A stretch of 64,000 nucleotides of DNA, from assembly GCA_036346205.1 (NCBI GenBank), contig JARFJB010001495.1, forward strand, positions 6,552,501 through 6,616,500. The letters are read 5' to 3'. Under the pieces are notes generated by a model that worked only from the letters and a program-made list of their open reading frames with translations, ran no database searches and was not told the origin of the DNA. Of the stretch, positions 27,010-39,320 are shown piece after piece. The position numbers and the translations under genes were made by a program. This stretch comes from Vesta saturnalis. Lineage: Eukaryota; Arthropoda; Insecta; Coleoptera; Lampyridae. Each line of letters begins with the position of its first letter. The first letter of the stretch is position 1.

Positions 27010-27840
27010 GAAATTTATACAGTGAGTAAATTGACTAAAACGTACAATTTTTTATAGATATTATAAAGTGAGACAATATTATACCAAATGTTCGCTATTA
27101 TCTATTCCTTAAGTTTTTTAGTAATTTTATTGATTAAGGTTGTTCTACCGCTTTTCGTTCGACCGAAGTTCATCCATTAAATAAAATTATTTTACACGTA
27201 ACATGCGCTGAGTTCCAGTAAAGACAATTCTACGTCAAATAGTTGCCTCTCGTTTCTGCATAAAAGTTTTTTTATTACCTACTGTTTCGTTGGTTTAGCA
27301 GGGGATATAATATGTTTTCATTTTAATTGTGCCAATTTCATTTGCTCTCAGTGCCTAAATGAGAATGAAACAGAATAGACAATTAGATATGTTACTTACA
27401 CTTATTTTGTTAATTATTATTTTATATCGCAAATATTTTCTAGTTACCACTAACCGTTATACCTCTTATATGAAATAAAGATTTTATTTAAACATTATTG
27501 AAAGTATTTGTTGTAGACTTGCATTTATTGCTAATAAATGTCAAATATTAAATAAGAGAAATGAGTTTTGTATTATTTTAATGTTTATAATTTTTTTTTT
27601 TTTAGGTTAGTATGCTCATGCTTTTGGTTAGTATGCTTATATCTTATGATTATATGCTTATTCGTAGACTGTTCAGGATTCCTCCTCTTCAGCCCTGGTC
27701 ATTCTATTATTGTTGGTGTTGCGATGTTTTTTGTAATTGTGTTGTTTACAATCATGAGTTTATTATTTTTGGTGTAAAAAAAAAGAATAAAAAAGACAAT
27801 TTGTTGAGAGTTTGTTATTTGGTGTTAAAGAAAAAAAAGG
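27010..27840. other. No recognisable feature
   Basis: AT-rich interior of the Harbinger element. The hydrophobic frame at 27568-27777 arises from T-rich sequence and has no family resemblance. Confidence 0.4.
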
Positions 27841-27844
27841 TTTG

Positions 27845-30520
27845 ATTTATTTCAGTTGTGAATATTTAGATTTAGGTGTGCGTGTGGTTGAGTGTGGTGA
27901 GGGGTGTTAGGGTGTTGACCGATTCGTTAGCCAGTATCCTTGCGTGGTCGTTATCCAGTAGACGGTGGGATGCGGAGTGCATATGGGATGTTATCGAGGG
28001 CCTCTTCTATCTCCTCTGGGATGTCTAATAATTTGGTTAATATTGCGGGAGGGTGTTTAAATTTACGTTTGGGTTTTTTCCGTGGGAATTTGGGAGGTTG
28101 GTAGGTGTAGGAAGTTGTGATGATTTCTTTGGTTGGGATGGTATCGCCGAAAATCCTTTTGTGTGCAAAGTTCGGATTCCGTTTGTGATTGGTGGTATGT
28201 TTGCATGTTGTGTTGTGAGGTTGCTGGGGTACCTGAAGTGTAGCCGTGTATACGTCTAAATATCCGGCGTTCACAGGATGCTATAGAGGAAAGGTGGTTA
28301 GGGTTAATGTTTGTGCATATTGGTGCTCGGAAATCCATAACAGAGCGGATGTAAGTTTTATATGTGTGTTGGAGTGTTTTGGGGTGGCAACCTCTGATTC
28401 GACCCTGGAGGGCGCCCAGTAGGTTTGCACGGTTTCTAATTCTGTTAAGTGTTTTCCTAACATCGGGGAGCCAATTAAGTGTTCTGGTGAATAGGATACC
28501 TAGGTATGTGATGAGGTCTTGAAGGGGGATTTTCTCTTGGTTAATGGTGAGGGAGACGTTTCTGGAGGATAAGTTTGTGGTTTGTCTGCGGCGTAGTCTA
28601 GGGTGGCGGAAAAGGAATGCTTGGGTTTTGGAGGGGTTAATGGAGACTCTCCACCGGTTGGCCCAGTTAGAAAAGTTCCGATGGGTTTTGGATATGCGGT
28701 TGGAGGCCGTTTCGCTGTTCCGATTAATTGACCAGGATTCGGTGTCATCTGCAAACTGCGTAACGATTACTCCGGGTGGGGTGACTTGAGGGATATCTGA
28801 AGCAAAGATGGTGTAAAGGATGGGGGCTAAGGCAGAACCTTACGGAACGCCTGCTGTGGGTTGGAAAGGATCTGACAGGTTTTTCCCTACTTTCACCCTG
28901 ACCGATCGATTGGTCAGGTACGAAAGCAGGAGTTTGGAGAAGGGGTCGGGAATGTTAAGGTTTCGGATTTTTTGTAGGAGACCGGCGTGCCAGACCCTGT
29001 CAAATGCTTGCTTAATATCCAAGAACACAGCCAGATTGCATTGCTTGTGGTTCAATGCTCTGGTGGTCGCGGTAAGCAGCTTCAACAAAGGATCGTGACA
29101 CGTTCGGTTTGGGCGGAAGCCGAATTGGCTGTTGGGAAGGAGACCGTTAAACTCTAAGTGTTCCCTGAGCCGCCTGGCTAGAATTTGCTCGAAGCATTTT
29201 CCGAGGCAACTCAGGAGGGATAATGGTCTGTAGGAATTAAGTGAGGTTAGATCTGCGTGGGGTTTTGGTATCATGACGGTGGAGGTCGATTTCCAATCAG
29301 TCGGGAAGTAAGAGAGGGTCAGGCACTTATTGTAAATGTTTGCGAGTAGTTGGAGGCATGGGCCGGGTAGGTGACGTAGGATTTTTCTATTGAGGCAGTC
29401 GTGGCCTGGGGCTGAGTTTTTCCCTTTTATAAAACAGACATTGACCTGGTCGGGCGTAATTGGGGTATAGAAAGGATTCTCGTTATCGAGTTAGGGTTCG
29501 AGGCGGTTCTCGAGGAATCCCTTGAAAATAGGATCGAATTGGGATCATTGGGGGATTGGAATATGGACTGGAGGCGGTGACCGAAGAAATCGGCCTTTCC
29601 TTGGTCGGAGATTAGGTTGCCCTGAAGTTCGGTTAGATGGAATTTGGGGTCAACTTTGCTTCCGGTCAGTCTGTCAAACCGTTGCCAGAAGCGTTTACCG
29701 TCTCAATAATCCAACTGTGAAGTGGCTTTAGCCTAGGAGTCTTCTGTGTTTATTGGCTTCTCGCCTGATTAAGGCGTTAAGGCGATTGTATTCCGTCTTG
29801 AGAGCCGGCTTCCTGGATCTCAAGAATTGACGATAGATTAGTCTCTTCTCTTTGATCCAATTCACTAGTGTCGTGGGAGCGGTTTTTTGGAAATATCGAA
29901 GTTTTTAAGTGGGACTGAGCTGTCGACCGCTTCCGTAATTACGGAATTTAGGTCTCTAATGGCTCTCTCGAGATCTTGGGTGGTTTGAAGATCGGGTGTA
30001 GGTAGGTTGTTGGATATGTGTTCGGCGAACACATTCCAGTCTGCATTCGATAAATCTTTAATGATTGTGTTTTGAGGGGGTGTTGGGGGAGCTGGACAAA
30101 ATGAAGTTTTGACCAGAAGTGGAATATGATCTGAAGTGATCGTGCTGCCTAGAAAGCACTCACGATCGAAGTAGTGTGCTATTGATTCGGAAACTATTAT
30201 GTGATCTATTATTGAGGCTCCTAAGTGGTCGAAATACGTAGGTTGTGTATTGGCGATCCTCAACATAGGCAACTGCAACAGAGCAGATGATAGTCTGTTG
30301 CCGTTTCCATTTGTGGCGGTGTCACCGAATTGAATATGGCGGGCATTGAAATCACCTAGGATGACTGCATTTGGGAGGCTGGAGTCATAAACTAACAGGT
30401 CATCGGAAAGTGTATTGTGCCCGGATGGATTGTAGTAAGATATAAATACTATAGGAGTGGGGAAGTGGACCGTTGCAGCAACGCATTCCAGTCCTAGCAT
30501 TAATGGTCCCTGTTACGATA
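27845..30520 (-). pseudogene. Jockey-clade LINE ORF2, 5'-truncated
   Basis: Read on the minus strand, the start at about 30500 falls inside the AP endonuclease: VILGDFNARH (30350) and ITSDHIPLLVK (about 30110) are its late motifs. A linker (DLSNADWNVFAEHI) leads to the reverse transcriptase: LNSYRPLSLLSCLGKCFEQI (about 29225-29170), NSQFGFRPNRTCHDPL (about 29115), VFLDIKQAFDRVWH (about 29020), a GSALAPILYTIF block (about 28825) and FADDTES (about 28740). FADD is thus intact. The C-terminal region continues to a stop at 27951 (RIPPSTG). A few frame changes and stops occur (29300-29800, 28300). The 3' end is near 27845. The truncation at about 30520 inside the endonuclease is typical of LINE insertions. 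Confidence 0.88.
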
Positions 30521-30529
30521 TCCATTGGG

Positions 30530-31080
30530 AACAAAGGCGTTTAAGGATGGCGTTTGCGGACTACGGCAACGTTCCTCCGCGTACCGGCTACGCAGACGTG
30601 AATGTTTATAATAAAATTCTGTACATATATAGCTATGCGGACTGTGAATCCATACGTGACTACTAATGTTCAGAAAAGAGGCGGGACCACTGTAAGAATA
30701 ATAGCTGTAACAAAAGAAAAACAAAAAATTAAAATATCTTATTAAATAAGGTATCTTTACTTTAAAAACCCTGTAACAATTTATTTTTTAAAGAGTTTTT
30801 AAAGCTAACAATATTTTAGGATAGGTTAACGAAGAATTTTTTTTAGGTATCTGGCAACGGGAAGCTCTTATCGAAGTTTGGGCTTTAATATTCGATTAAG
30901 CTGTAGTACAGTACGAAAAATAGGTTACGAAGATGGAAAGCATGTATGCACAATGCACGTTTACTTTTTACAATTACAAAGGCATGCATTCTTTTGTGCT
31001 ATTAGCACTTATGTATCTTGAATATAAATTGTTTGTCGTTGATGTGCGTTCATATGACAGGAGGTCCTCCTCAGCCACAT
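30530..31080. other. Harbinger interior between Jockey and transposase C-terminus
   Basis: No domain recognised. The 16-bp direct repeat GTCCTCCTCAGCCACA occurs at 31064 and 31121, the second copy at the edge of the Harbinger C-terminal relic. Confidence 0.4.
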
Positions 31081-31085
31081 CTCTT

Positions 31086-31444
31086 GGCGGTTTCCCCTTT
31101 CATTCCTTTTCTCGAACACGGTCCTCCTCAGCCACAGTTATAGTAGGAGACGAAGAATTTCCATTGAAAACTTGTTTACTTGGGTCCTACAGTCGGCATC
31201 ATTTATTATGAGATGATTCCAAGAACATTTTTAATTATCGTTTGTCTAGGGCAAGACGAATAGTTGAAAATGCTTTTGCCATACTAACCAGTCGATGGAG
31301 AGTATTTCCTAAACCTTTAAAAGTACAGCTTTTCAAATTCGAGATGCATTTAAAGACTATTGTATGTCCCCTTTTGGAGCAGTGCCTGGGTAAGAGAAAT
31401 CGATCGTCGAGGAAGAATAAACGAATAAAGCAAAAATCATTTTA
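31086..31444 (+). pseudogene. Harbinger transposase C-terminal region
   Basis: VIVGDEEFPLKTCLLGSYSR (about 31140-31200) contains the second catalytic Asp of the DDE_Tnp_4 nuclease (GD.AFPL in the family). After a stop, FNYRLSRARRIVENAFAILT (about 31225-31285) contains the catalytic Glu in VENAF. RWRVFPKPLKVQ follows. The region with the first catalytic Asp is not present upstream, so the core is broken. Position just inside the right inverted repeat fits the C-terminus of the element. Confidence 0.85.
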
Positions 31445-31923
31445 AAAATCATTTAGGTATCACTTTCTTGTACATGGCTGGTTTAACATTAACTACGTTT
31501 GAAAATATTTATCATAGTGTAACATTGACAGAATTATTGGTGTTTAAATAAAGATAAATAAACACGATTTTACTACACTTAACAGTTGTTTCAAGTTCTT
31601 CTGCTACTTGTTGCCAAGCCAGTTGCCACATGTATTGGTCACGATAATTTATTGACCGGTTATTGTAAAGTACCTCCTATAAGGGCACTTCTTCTATTAA
31701 AAATTCTTCCATTCTGCACTCACGTTTTCACGCCTCAGCAAATTGATGCTAAAACAGAATATTTGAGCGCGAAACAACTAGTAATATCATGTGATTTCAC
31801 GTGAATCTCCCAAGTGACAATACTGTGTTCCTCCTGAATGTGTATCAAAGGTCTCATCAAATTTACTTCTCATGTGTGTTGACGTGAACTCACGTAATGT
31901 GCAGTAATGTGTTTCCGCCTTTA

Positions 31924-33424
31924 GTCTCGTTGAAAAGATTCACTCTTAATTGCGATATAAACTGTTCCTTTAAAAATGTTTTGGTCATTGACTGAAAGGT
32001 AGCTAAGCAGTAAATAGTTTGCTGAAAATCGCAAGTCTGTATCACTTTTTTTTGTACTGAAAGTATTTACAAAATACTGTTAAAAAAACTTACTTTGCAT
32101 ACACTCAACATTTTTTACAATTTATTGAACAACAATTTAAATTAAAAGAATTGTAGTAATTTATAAAAAAAACATCTGCAAGGGCTAACCGGCACATATT
32201 TTCGAACGTTGCAATGTATTTTATTCTTCTCAATAAGTAGAAACCCAGAATTCTTGTTTGTGGGGAACTAACATACTAGCTGGCCCTTCCAATGCTGCAA
32301 CTCCGATAATTTATGTCTAGGAAATGTCTCACCACTCGTGAAACGTGTGCCGGATATTCATCATGCTTATACCACTTTTTTAATTTAATTTGTATTGGCA
32401 CATTTTCTATAAGGATCGGCCATTCATTTTGGGCCAACAATGTTGTCCCTTAAAATCTCACATTAAACGTGAATAGTCTGTCCAACTCTTTTTTTATGGT
32501 TAGGAGTAAATATAGAGGGATTCGGTTTTTGAAATACTGCGCTACTCTTTTATCAAAGGAATTTTTATGGCCTACTTCGTTTTTGAGTTATGAGGAAAAA
32601 TGGATCCTTTTCGATTTTCCTGTATGTATATTTTAATAACTATCGAAAAGGTATAATCTAGCTTCAAATTATATTTTGTACTTCATGAGGTATCAACCAA
32701 AAATTTTTTTATTAATGGGGTACACTTATATTTTCAGCGCCTATTTTAAGGCTTTTTGCAACTGAGAAATCCATATTTTCCGGTTAGCTTTGAATTCGAC
32801 GAAGTAGACTATGAAAATTATGAATACGGTATCCCTCTGTCTTCACTTATAGCCGAGATACTCTAAACAGCGATCAAAAATAGGGTACACTATACACATC
32901 TATTCGGATAATCAATTTGGAGAATTTAATAAATAAAATAAGTACCGTGTTAGATTAAAACTGTGTGTTTAATTTCGGACATTTAATAAATTTTTAAAAT
33001 TTGTTTTTGTTGTTTGTGCTGGTTGGTTCTTTGCTGTTATTGTGATGTAATTTACAATGTTGTTTTAATTTCCGCGATAGTGGAATGAATTATAAACGAT
33101 TGCAACTGTTTTCAAAGTAAACCATTTTTAACATTTTTTGTTTATATCTTTAGTTTGAAAAGAGATAGAGATTTGCGGTTTTCACGACATCTTTCCAATG
33201 TTAAAGGAACACTATCATTCTATGCCTGGCTCTCAATCGGAACTGACGTGAAGTGCGAGAATACATAGAATATTTTCGAATACGCTCTTCGGAGCAGTGA
33301 AACAAAAAAGAACTCTAGACCGATGTTAAAGAATATAAATTTATTTATATTCCTAGCATACAAATAAACCGTACCGGATAGTTTTCACTACTCAAATTCG
33401 GTCAAAGAGCGACGTCTTAAGACG
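31924..33424. other. No gene recognised; possible decayed MITE
   Basis: AT-rich, non-coding. AGAGGGAT near 32513 and ATCCCTCT near 32840 are inverted and could be the ends of a roughly 330-bp decayed MITE, but 8 bp is weak support. The last 100 bp may be 5' leader of the gag unit that follows. Confidence 0.35.
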
Positions 33425-34439
33425 ATGGATGACGAAATGGAGGTTACTGCCCCCCAGCTACCCGAACCTGACACCGAAGACGCCCTCTCCGAAAAAGACT
33501 TCACCACCGTCACAAAGAGAGGCAGCACCAAACGGCCGCGAATCGAAGCGTACGCACAACGACACGCTACGTCTGAAGAAACAAAGGCCGAACGCATCCC
33601 ACCAATAGTTCTTCACCATTAGGAGACTATATTAGGGCTATAGAAAAACTTTCGACGATCAATATCCACCCGAAGGCAACATCCACCGCTAAAGACGGGA
33701 TCAAAATCCTATTAAATACCGCCTACGACTACAGGGCAGCCACAACGGCCTTCGACAACGAAGGTATACAATTTAACACCTACCTACTCGACGCAGCCAA
33801 GCCATTAAAGGTCGTCTTAAAGGGAATTCCGCAGGATGACCACATCCTGCAATACATTGAATATGACCTCAAGCAAATGGGTTTCGCTGTCCAAAAAATC
33901 CACAGGATGTTCGCAGGGAGCGACCGAAGAAAGACAAACATGGTCCTGGTGCACCTGAACCGTAACGAGAGAGCTAAAGGAATATTCGAACTTAGATCAA
34001 CCGGATATCTGAGGATTCGTGTCGAATCTCCCCACAGAAGGTATGGCATTGGGCAGTGTTACAACTGCCAACGCTATGGCCACACGATCAGCGGATGGTA
34101 CGCTCCAGCGAGGTGTGTGAAATGCGCGGGGCCGCATCACACAAATGAGTGCAGCTAACCCGGGAATCGGGAGACCCTACCAAGCGCTGTAACTGCTCCG
34201 GGCCGCACACAGCAAACTACCGAGGATGCCCGGCACACCCCATCTACGGCAAAGCAGAAAACGAACGAAACAATAACCAAACAAAACACATCAGACCTCC
34301 GGCGAGATTCGTTAACCAACAAACCACCTACGCACAAATAGCTTCAAAAGCAAAACAAACAAATACGAAAACTGAAGACGAAGACATCGCACTAATAATG
34401 CGAATCGTAAAGGCGCTACGTGCCGAAAACATGAATTAA
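33425..34439 (+). pseudogene. Jockey-type ORF1 (gag) with CCHC zinc knuckles
   Basis: The frame starts MDDEMEVTAPQLPEP at 33425 with an acidic/basic N-terminus ending at a stop near 33620. After a frame change, GDYIRAIEKLSTINIHPKAT and VVLKGIPQDDHILQYIEYDL form the RRM-like gag core. The knuckle region CYNCQRYGHTISGWYAPARC (34060-34120), VKCAGPHHTNEC and, after a second frame change, RCNCSGPHTANYRGCP (34190-34235) close it. It ends ALRAENMN and a stop at 34439. Gag of this type binds LINE RNA. The unit is followed at once by an A-rich tail and no reverse transcriptase, so it is a gag-only copy. Base composition is higher in GC than its neighbours, which suggests fairly recent insertion. Confidence 0.85.
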
Positions 34440-34556
34440 TCACCACACCGGATGAACAAAAAAACTACCAACTAATGTACAAAAAATAGACGAAGGTATA
34501 TAGGGACAGGTCCCACAGTACGATAAAGAATCAATAAAAATCGAAAAAAAAATCTA
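34440..34556 (+). other. 3' tail of the gag-only LINE unit
   Basis: After the gag stop a short 3' UTR leads to AATCAATAAAAATCGAAAAA and an A run near 34540-34552. AATAAA-like signals are present, as expected for a polyadenylated retrotransposon end. Confidence 0.55.
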
Positions 34557-34559
34557 AAA

Positions 34560-35245
34560 AGGTACATTATCGTTCCATTTGAAAACTTCGAGAAAAATTA
34601 TGTGCCATTGCCATTTTTTGAAAATCGTCCCCTGTTAAACACTTTGAGAAGTGCAAAGGAATATGAGTCTTACATAAAACATGTTGCGTGGATGTATGTT
34701 GGAAACGTAATTCAATTTTACATAACCTTATATCGTAATATGCTATTGTTAGATCGTACTGTTTGTATGACTATTTATTCATTCAGTAGAATTTAATTTA
34801 GTGGTATAAATATGTATCCGCCAAATGGGTTTAAATAACATTTTTTGTACTAGCGTTAGCACACTAGTTTCAAGTAGGCCAACCCCAATTAAATACCTTA
34901 ATTATCTCATGCAACTCCTTCATTGCACCGTAGCATAGAGATATTAATTCCTATCGAGACAAAATTTTACGTTTGCTATTTTTGCATATATTTAGTTATA
35001 GAGTATGGACGTGTAATATACCAATGAGCATTATACATTATTAATTTTTGTTTTGTATCTCAGTAGCAATTTGAAGAAATGTAGATTATTATTCATTTTA
35101 AGTTTGCAACTACAAGTTTTTTTCGCATTTAATTGATATTGTGTCTTACGAAAATGTAAATTTTCACCATTATTACACATAATTAAAATACCTAGGCTTT
35201 TTGCGTTTTTTAATGGTGTAATTTTGTATTTATATTTTACATCAA
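34560..35245. other. No recognisable feature
   Basis: The 64-codon frame at 34602-34796 is not similar to anything I recognise. The rest is AT-rich. Confidence 0.45.
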
Positions 35246-35246
35246 T

Positions 35247-35429
35247 CTATCCTTTTCAATAATAATTACAATTATCGTCCTCAGTGGTGATAATTCTTTA
35301 AGAATTGTATAAGATGTTGAAACAAATTTGTTTCAAGATCTTAAACAATTCTTAAAGATATTACAGCTACTGAGGTCAATAACTGTAATTGTTATCGAAA
35401 CGTATAGATTTATATAAATGTAAGGATAG
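35247..35429. mobile_element. Near-perfect palindromic MITE
   Basis: The two halves pair around a centre near 35328. Outer CTATCCTT/AAGGATAG (35247, 35422), then TAATTACAATTAT/GTAATTGTTAT, CCTCAG/CTGAGG, AAGAATTGTATAAGATGTTG/TCTTAAACAATTCTT and an inner AAACAAATTTGTTT. Total length is about 183 bp with no coding content. Confidence 0.8.
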
Positions 35430-35439
35430 AAATATAACC

Positions 35440-35540
35440 CATTGTTTAAGATGTTAGAATAAATTTATTCTAACACCCTATACAATTCTTAAAGAATTAT
35501 CACTACTCAGGACGATAACTAATTGTTATCGAAACTTGTT
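35440..35540. repeat. Partial second copy of the palindromic MITE
   Basis: The core GTTTAAGATGTTAGAATAAA / TTTATTCTAACACCCTATACA is again self-complementary. The right flank (ATTCTTAAAGAATTATCAC, CTCAGGACGATAACTAATTG) matches the other MITE with the left flank missing. Confidence 0.7.
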
Positions 35541-35544
35541 ACGT

Positions 35545-38325
35545 GTACAAAATGATTGTGGTAGAAAAGGAAAAAGTGTGCGGTAACACGAATTAAGAAA
35601 TTAACCGGAAGCTCAGTCAGTCGGTTGGGCGCTTGGATGCGTGGGCAGTTTGGCGTAGGGAAGTATATAGAGATTAACAGGGCACCACTTGATCTAAACT
35701 TTTGTATCGCCCCTGGATCAAGAGAAGGGCTACGGCACAAGGAGAAACACGTTACAATTAAAATAAACGCTGGACTAAGTCCAACCAGGTAAAAGGTCTG
35801 ACTAGGAATTTTTGATCCTAAGCGACAGGAATAAAGAAACAACTGACGATGGTTTAATACCAACTTGTTTTATATAAATTTTAAATATTCGTATTTTAAC
35901 AAAAAAATATTATTTACAGGGTAGATAACTAGTTATTGTTTATATAAAATGTGATAATCTAAGAAACAATAATCTGAGCAATGCACACAATCGTTACCCT
36001 AAGTTGGGATCGCTATCTGATATGTGACCCAAAATTTGAGAGAAATTAAACGAACTAAATTAAAATCTGATCCACGGTCTAGTAGTAACCCACTTACCTT
36101 TCTGGAAAGTGCTAAAACCTATACTTTAAACAAAATATTGAACAAGCTTTATAATACGTAAAATCAAAATATACATGTGCACCGATCGACATCCGATGTT
36201 GACCCTAGAAATAAAACAACACATATGCACAAATTTAAACAAATAACTTTAAAACGAAGTCCTAGGAGGAGCTCTCCTTAAAACTGGTATTTCAGTTTTA
36301 AATCAAACCAAAACGCACTTTTAAAACCCAAAACATAAACTAAAACTTCCACTAGATGTCTACCATTGCTTTTCTTTCTTGTAAGCGCAAAGAAATTAAA
36401 TTTACTAGCAATTAGCAGTATAGACAAATCAAACATAATGCATACAGGTTCAGCAAGGCTGACTTTGTCACTAGCTTTATAAGTGTAAAACATGAATTTA
36501 AATAAGCACAAAGGAAAATCTTAAGCATTAGTTTTAAACATGTGGCTGAAGGCCGTAAAAAGAAAATTGAATAACTTCCTTGTTAAAATAGCGTTTGTAG
36601 CTTACACAATTTTAACCAGTGAAATGCAACACATGTATTGACCTAAATAAGGCTAACATTCATGAAATTCTTATAGGAGCAATCCCCTAACCAAGCAATT
36701 TAAATTATGTATAACCCAAACGTTACTATAGTTTACGACGCACTCAGTGCAATAGAGACCAATATACTAGGTTCAAAGTACATATCAAAACAGCTGATGG
36801 CTGAACTGTAGGTACACAGACATAAAACTATTAAAACAAATTGTGAATTTGGTGTAACTGTAAGACTAAATACATACAAAAATAATCCAAAATTGAAGTT
36901 AAAGGTTAACAGTTGACAAACCAATTACAAGTGAAAGTAATCCAACTCGAATTCCCACTTAAACTTAACTAACGTTTGTAGTTAGAGTACATAACCTCGT
37001 TCCATATGATCCTAATAAGAGGTTTACCAAAACGGTTACAGGCATTAAATTTTCCAAAAAGGATAAAAGTAGCAGTACAATGGTAATTCGTAATAATGGC
37101 GAGTTGCTCTAAGGGTAACCCCAGCAGTTGTACATGTGACGAGAGTCTCGTCATGCAGAATTAGTCATTAAAATGCACTCACCGCGTGATGTACGTGTGT
37201 GTATTACCTAGTCGAATGTGTTACCAGATATAATTTATGTGTTTTAGTCAAACGGATAATACCATGTAAAGGAGTACACATAAAACGTCCTATGTTGGGT
37301 TTCAGAGAGCAGTTGTATGTTATTTCATAACTCGGAGAAACGTTAGCCGACTGTACTGGTAGTATCGGTCAATAATATCTTGAGGACGGAAGAAACGATA
37401 AAATTCAATAAGACGAAAAGAACCTATGTAAACCAATGTGTTAGAAACTAATTAGATCTGTAAAATACGATCATTAACCAAATTTAGTACAATTAGTACA
37501 TAGTAAGCCAAATCCAGTACCAAAACCGTTAATTTTTAAGTAATATTACATTAAAATTATAGAAATCCCACTATATCATGTTAGTTTTCTAACGACGCAT
37601 CAATTTTCTTCAAATTGGCGTTCCCCTTATCAAAAAGAACCAGAAAAGAAGACGTGATTTTCTTGAACAAATTAGAAATTTTTAAACCTTTCACATGTTC
37701 AAATTTATTTGAAAAAAACAAAAGTATATTGTACACTGTTGCCAAACTTATAATATTGAAGTTATAGTATAGGATGTTGCGAAATCAATAAGCATAAACA
37801 TTTCAACTCGTTCAAAAATTTCCTTACACAAAAGTTATACGTATCAAACTTATAGATTGAAAAGGCTAAGTATTTTGGATGTCTGAATGTTTTCCAATAC
37901 GCCTATTGACTTCATTTAGTTCGAATAACCTATATACCTGGTGAGTCAACGATAGAATGAAGTAAATTGGTGCTTTATAGATAAACATTGCCAATAAAAT
38001 GTATTTATCATATTATATGACCATTGAAATATTGAATAATATAGAAAATTGAAAATAACATAAAAACGATCAGAGATAGGTGTAAGACCTAATTACGTAG
38101 AATTGTGTGGTTTTTTTATTCTCTTTAATACAGCGTAAAAATATACAGGATGTTCTATTTGAAAAAAGTGGTATTTTTGGACTTCAAGTTTCGCAGGTAC
38201 TTATATACTTTATTTGCTCATTTTATTTTTCAATTTCTCCATTCACTCTTACCATGCTCCTCGTATCCTTATGAACTTCTTATATCCTTTCTATCAGACT
38301 TTCATTTTTCTTTTTCTTTTCTGAA
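35545..38325. other. No recognisable feature (about 2.8 kb)
   Basis: AT-rich, no long frame with domain character on either strand. The minus frame at 35519-35863 (114 codons) has no family motif I know. It may be host intergenic or intronic DNA. Confidence 0.5.
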
Positions 38326-38329
38326 GTAC

Positions 38330-39255
38330 TCCTACATCTTTTCCCTATTGACTTTATCGAATGTCGCTGCTAGGTCTATGAATACCGCCACCATTTTCTC
38401 CCTTTTCCTGTCTAGTTGCTTGTTTGGCAAATGTCTCAACATGTGTACGCTATCTACCGCTCTTCTCGTTTTCCTCAATCCTGCTTGTTCCTCTAGTACC
38501 AATTTCTTATCCTCTATTTCCTTATTTAGCCTTCCTTCTAGCACTATCGAGTATGTTTTGTATGCCGTGTTGTGTAACTCCTCTGTAATTTCCCACTCGT
38601 TTTTTGTTCTCTTTTTGGTTTACTGGACATATTAGTCCTTCCCTCCATCTCTTTGGAAAACCTTATCCTCTCCATATTTTATTTATTATTAGTGTCATTA
38701 TTTTTCCTACCCCTTCCCCTCCATATAACCACTCTCTCCTTGCTTCCCATCTTCTACTGCGGCTTTACCTTTTTTCTCTTTTTTTATTGCTTCCATCACT
38801 TCCTCTTAGTTTATTACTTCTCCCTCCTCACATATTTGTTTGACTTGTTTTTGTTCTCCCTTCTGTCCCTGTTCCCCTTCCAGTAATTTCGTAAAGTACG
38901 TCTCCCATTCTTGAATCTGTATCCTCATTTGTTTCCCTCTTCTCTTTCTTTCTTTAAATATTTTCACACTTTTTTTTATTTCCCTGTGTATGTCTCCCTG
39001 TGTCTTCTTAATGCCTCTTTGTACTCTTCCTTTTCTGCCTTCCCTTTTTTCAATTGTCTTAGAGTTCTTGCCATTTCCTTGGTCTCCTTACATTCGGCAT
39101 CCCATCAATCCTTCAAACGAGTTCTATCCCAGTTCGATCTTTTTAGTTGAACTTTCTCTGTTTCCTCCATATTCTCTCTCATTTCCTCCACGCTTTCCTT
39201 TACCCCTTACTCTTCTCATATAATATTCTCTGTTTTCTCTTTATACTCCTTTATG
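38330..39255 (-). pseudogene. R1/LOA-like LINE, linker and reverse transcriptase part
   Basis: Minus strand from about 39255: a charged linker (EYKEKTENI, WDAECKETKEMARTLRQLKK, IQIQEWETYFTKLLEG), then in shifting frames GFPKRWREGLICPVNQK, a NYRGVT block (about 38590) and LEGRLNKEIEDKKLVLEEQA and GLRKTRRAVDSVHMLRHL (38540-38430), then MVAVFIDLAATFDKVNREKM (38390-38332). The last holds the reverse transcriptase block A Asp. Later blocks with the YADD are absent. The endonuclease part of the same LINE lies at 43087-43330 on the same strand, separated by the Penelope insertion. Confidence 0.8.
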
Positions 39256-39320
39256 TTGTCAATAGAACATATATTTATGTTAGTGGAGTTGATCGGCCTA
39301 TTTCCACAGTTTATGCTTTT

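Larger units (their letters stand above)
22342..31920 (+). mobile_element. PIF/Harbinger transposon, split by nested insertions
   Basis: The left end AGGCGGAAACTCATTACTG (22342) and right end CAGTAATGTGTTTCCGCCT (ending 31920) are inverted repeats. Each is flanked by TTA (22339-22341 and 31921-31923), the target duplication expected for PIF/Harbinger. Inside lie a Harbinger N-terminal relic (22511-22726) and C-terminal relic (31086-31390), both on the plus strand and in the right order. The 8 kb between them is mostly other elements: a LINE with a SINE in it, a palindromic MITE and a 5'-truncated Jockey. The ends, duplication and coding order agree, so one 9.6-kb nested element is well supported. 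Confidence 0.8.

Noticed and set aside
27568..27845. Hydrophobic plus frames as a small membrane protein
   Set aside because: T-rich sequence gives Leu/Phe/Val codons by chance; no conserved pattern.
28544..29098. Plus-strand frames in the Jockey region
   Set aside because: Shadows of the minus-strand reverse transcriptase.
35519..35863. 114-codon minus frame as a gene
   Set aside because: No motif, and it overlaps a palindromic repeat at one end.
38150..39223. Plus-strand hydrophobic frames (Ser/Leu/Phe-rich) as membrane proteins
   Set aside because: They are the antisense of a purine-rich LINE linker read on the minus strand.
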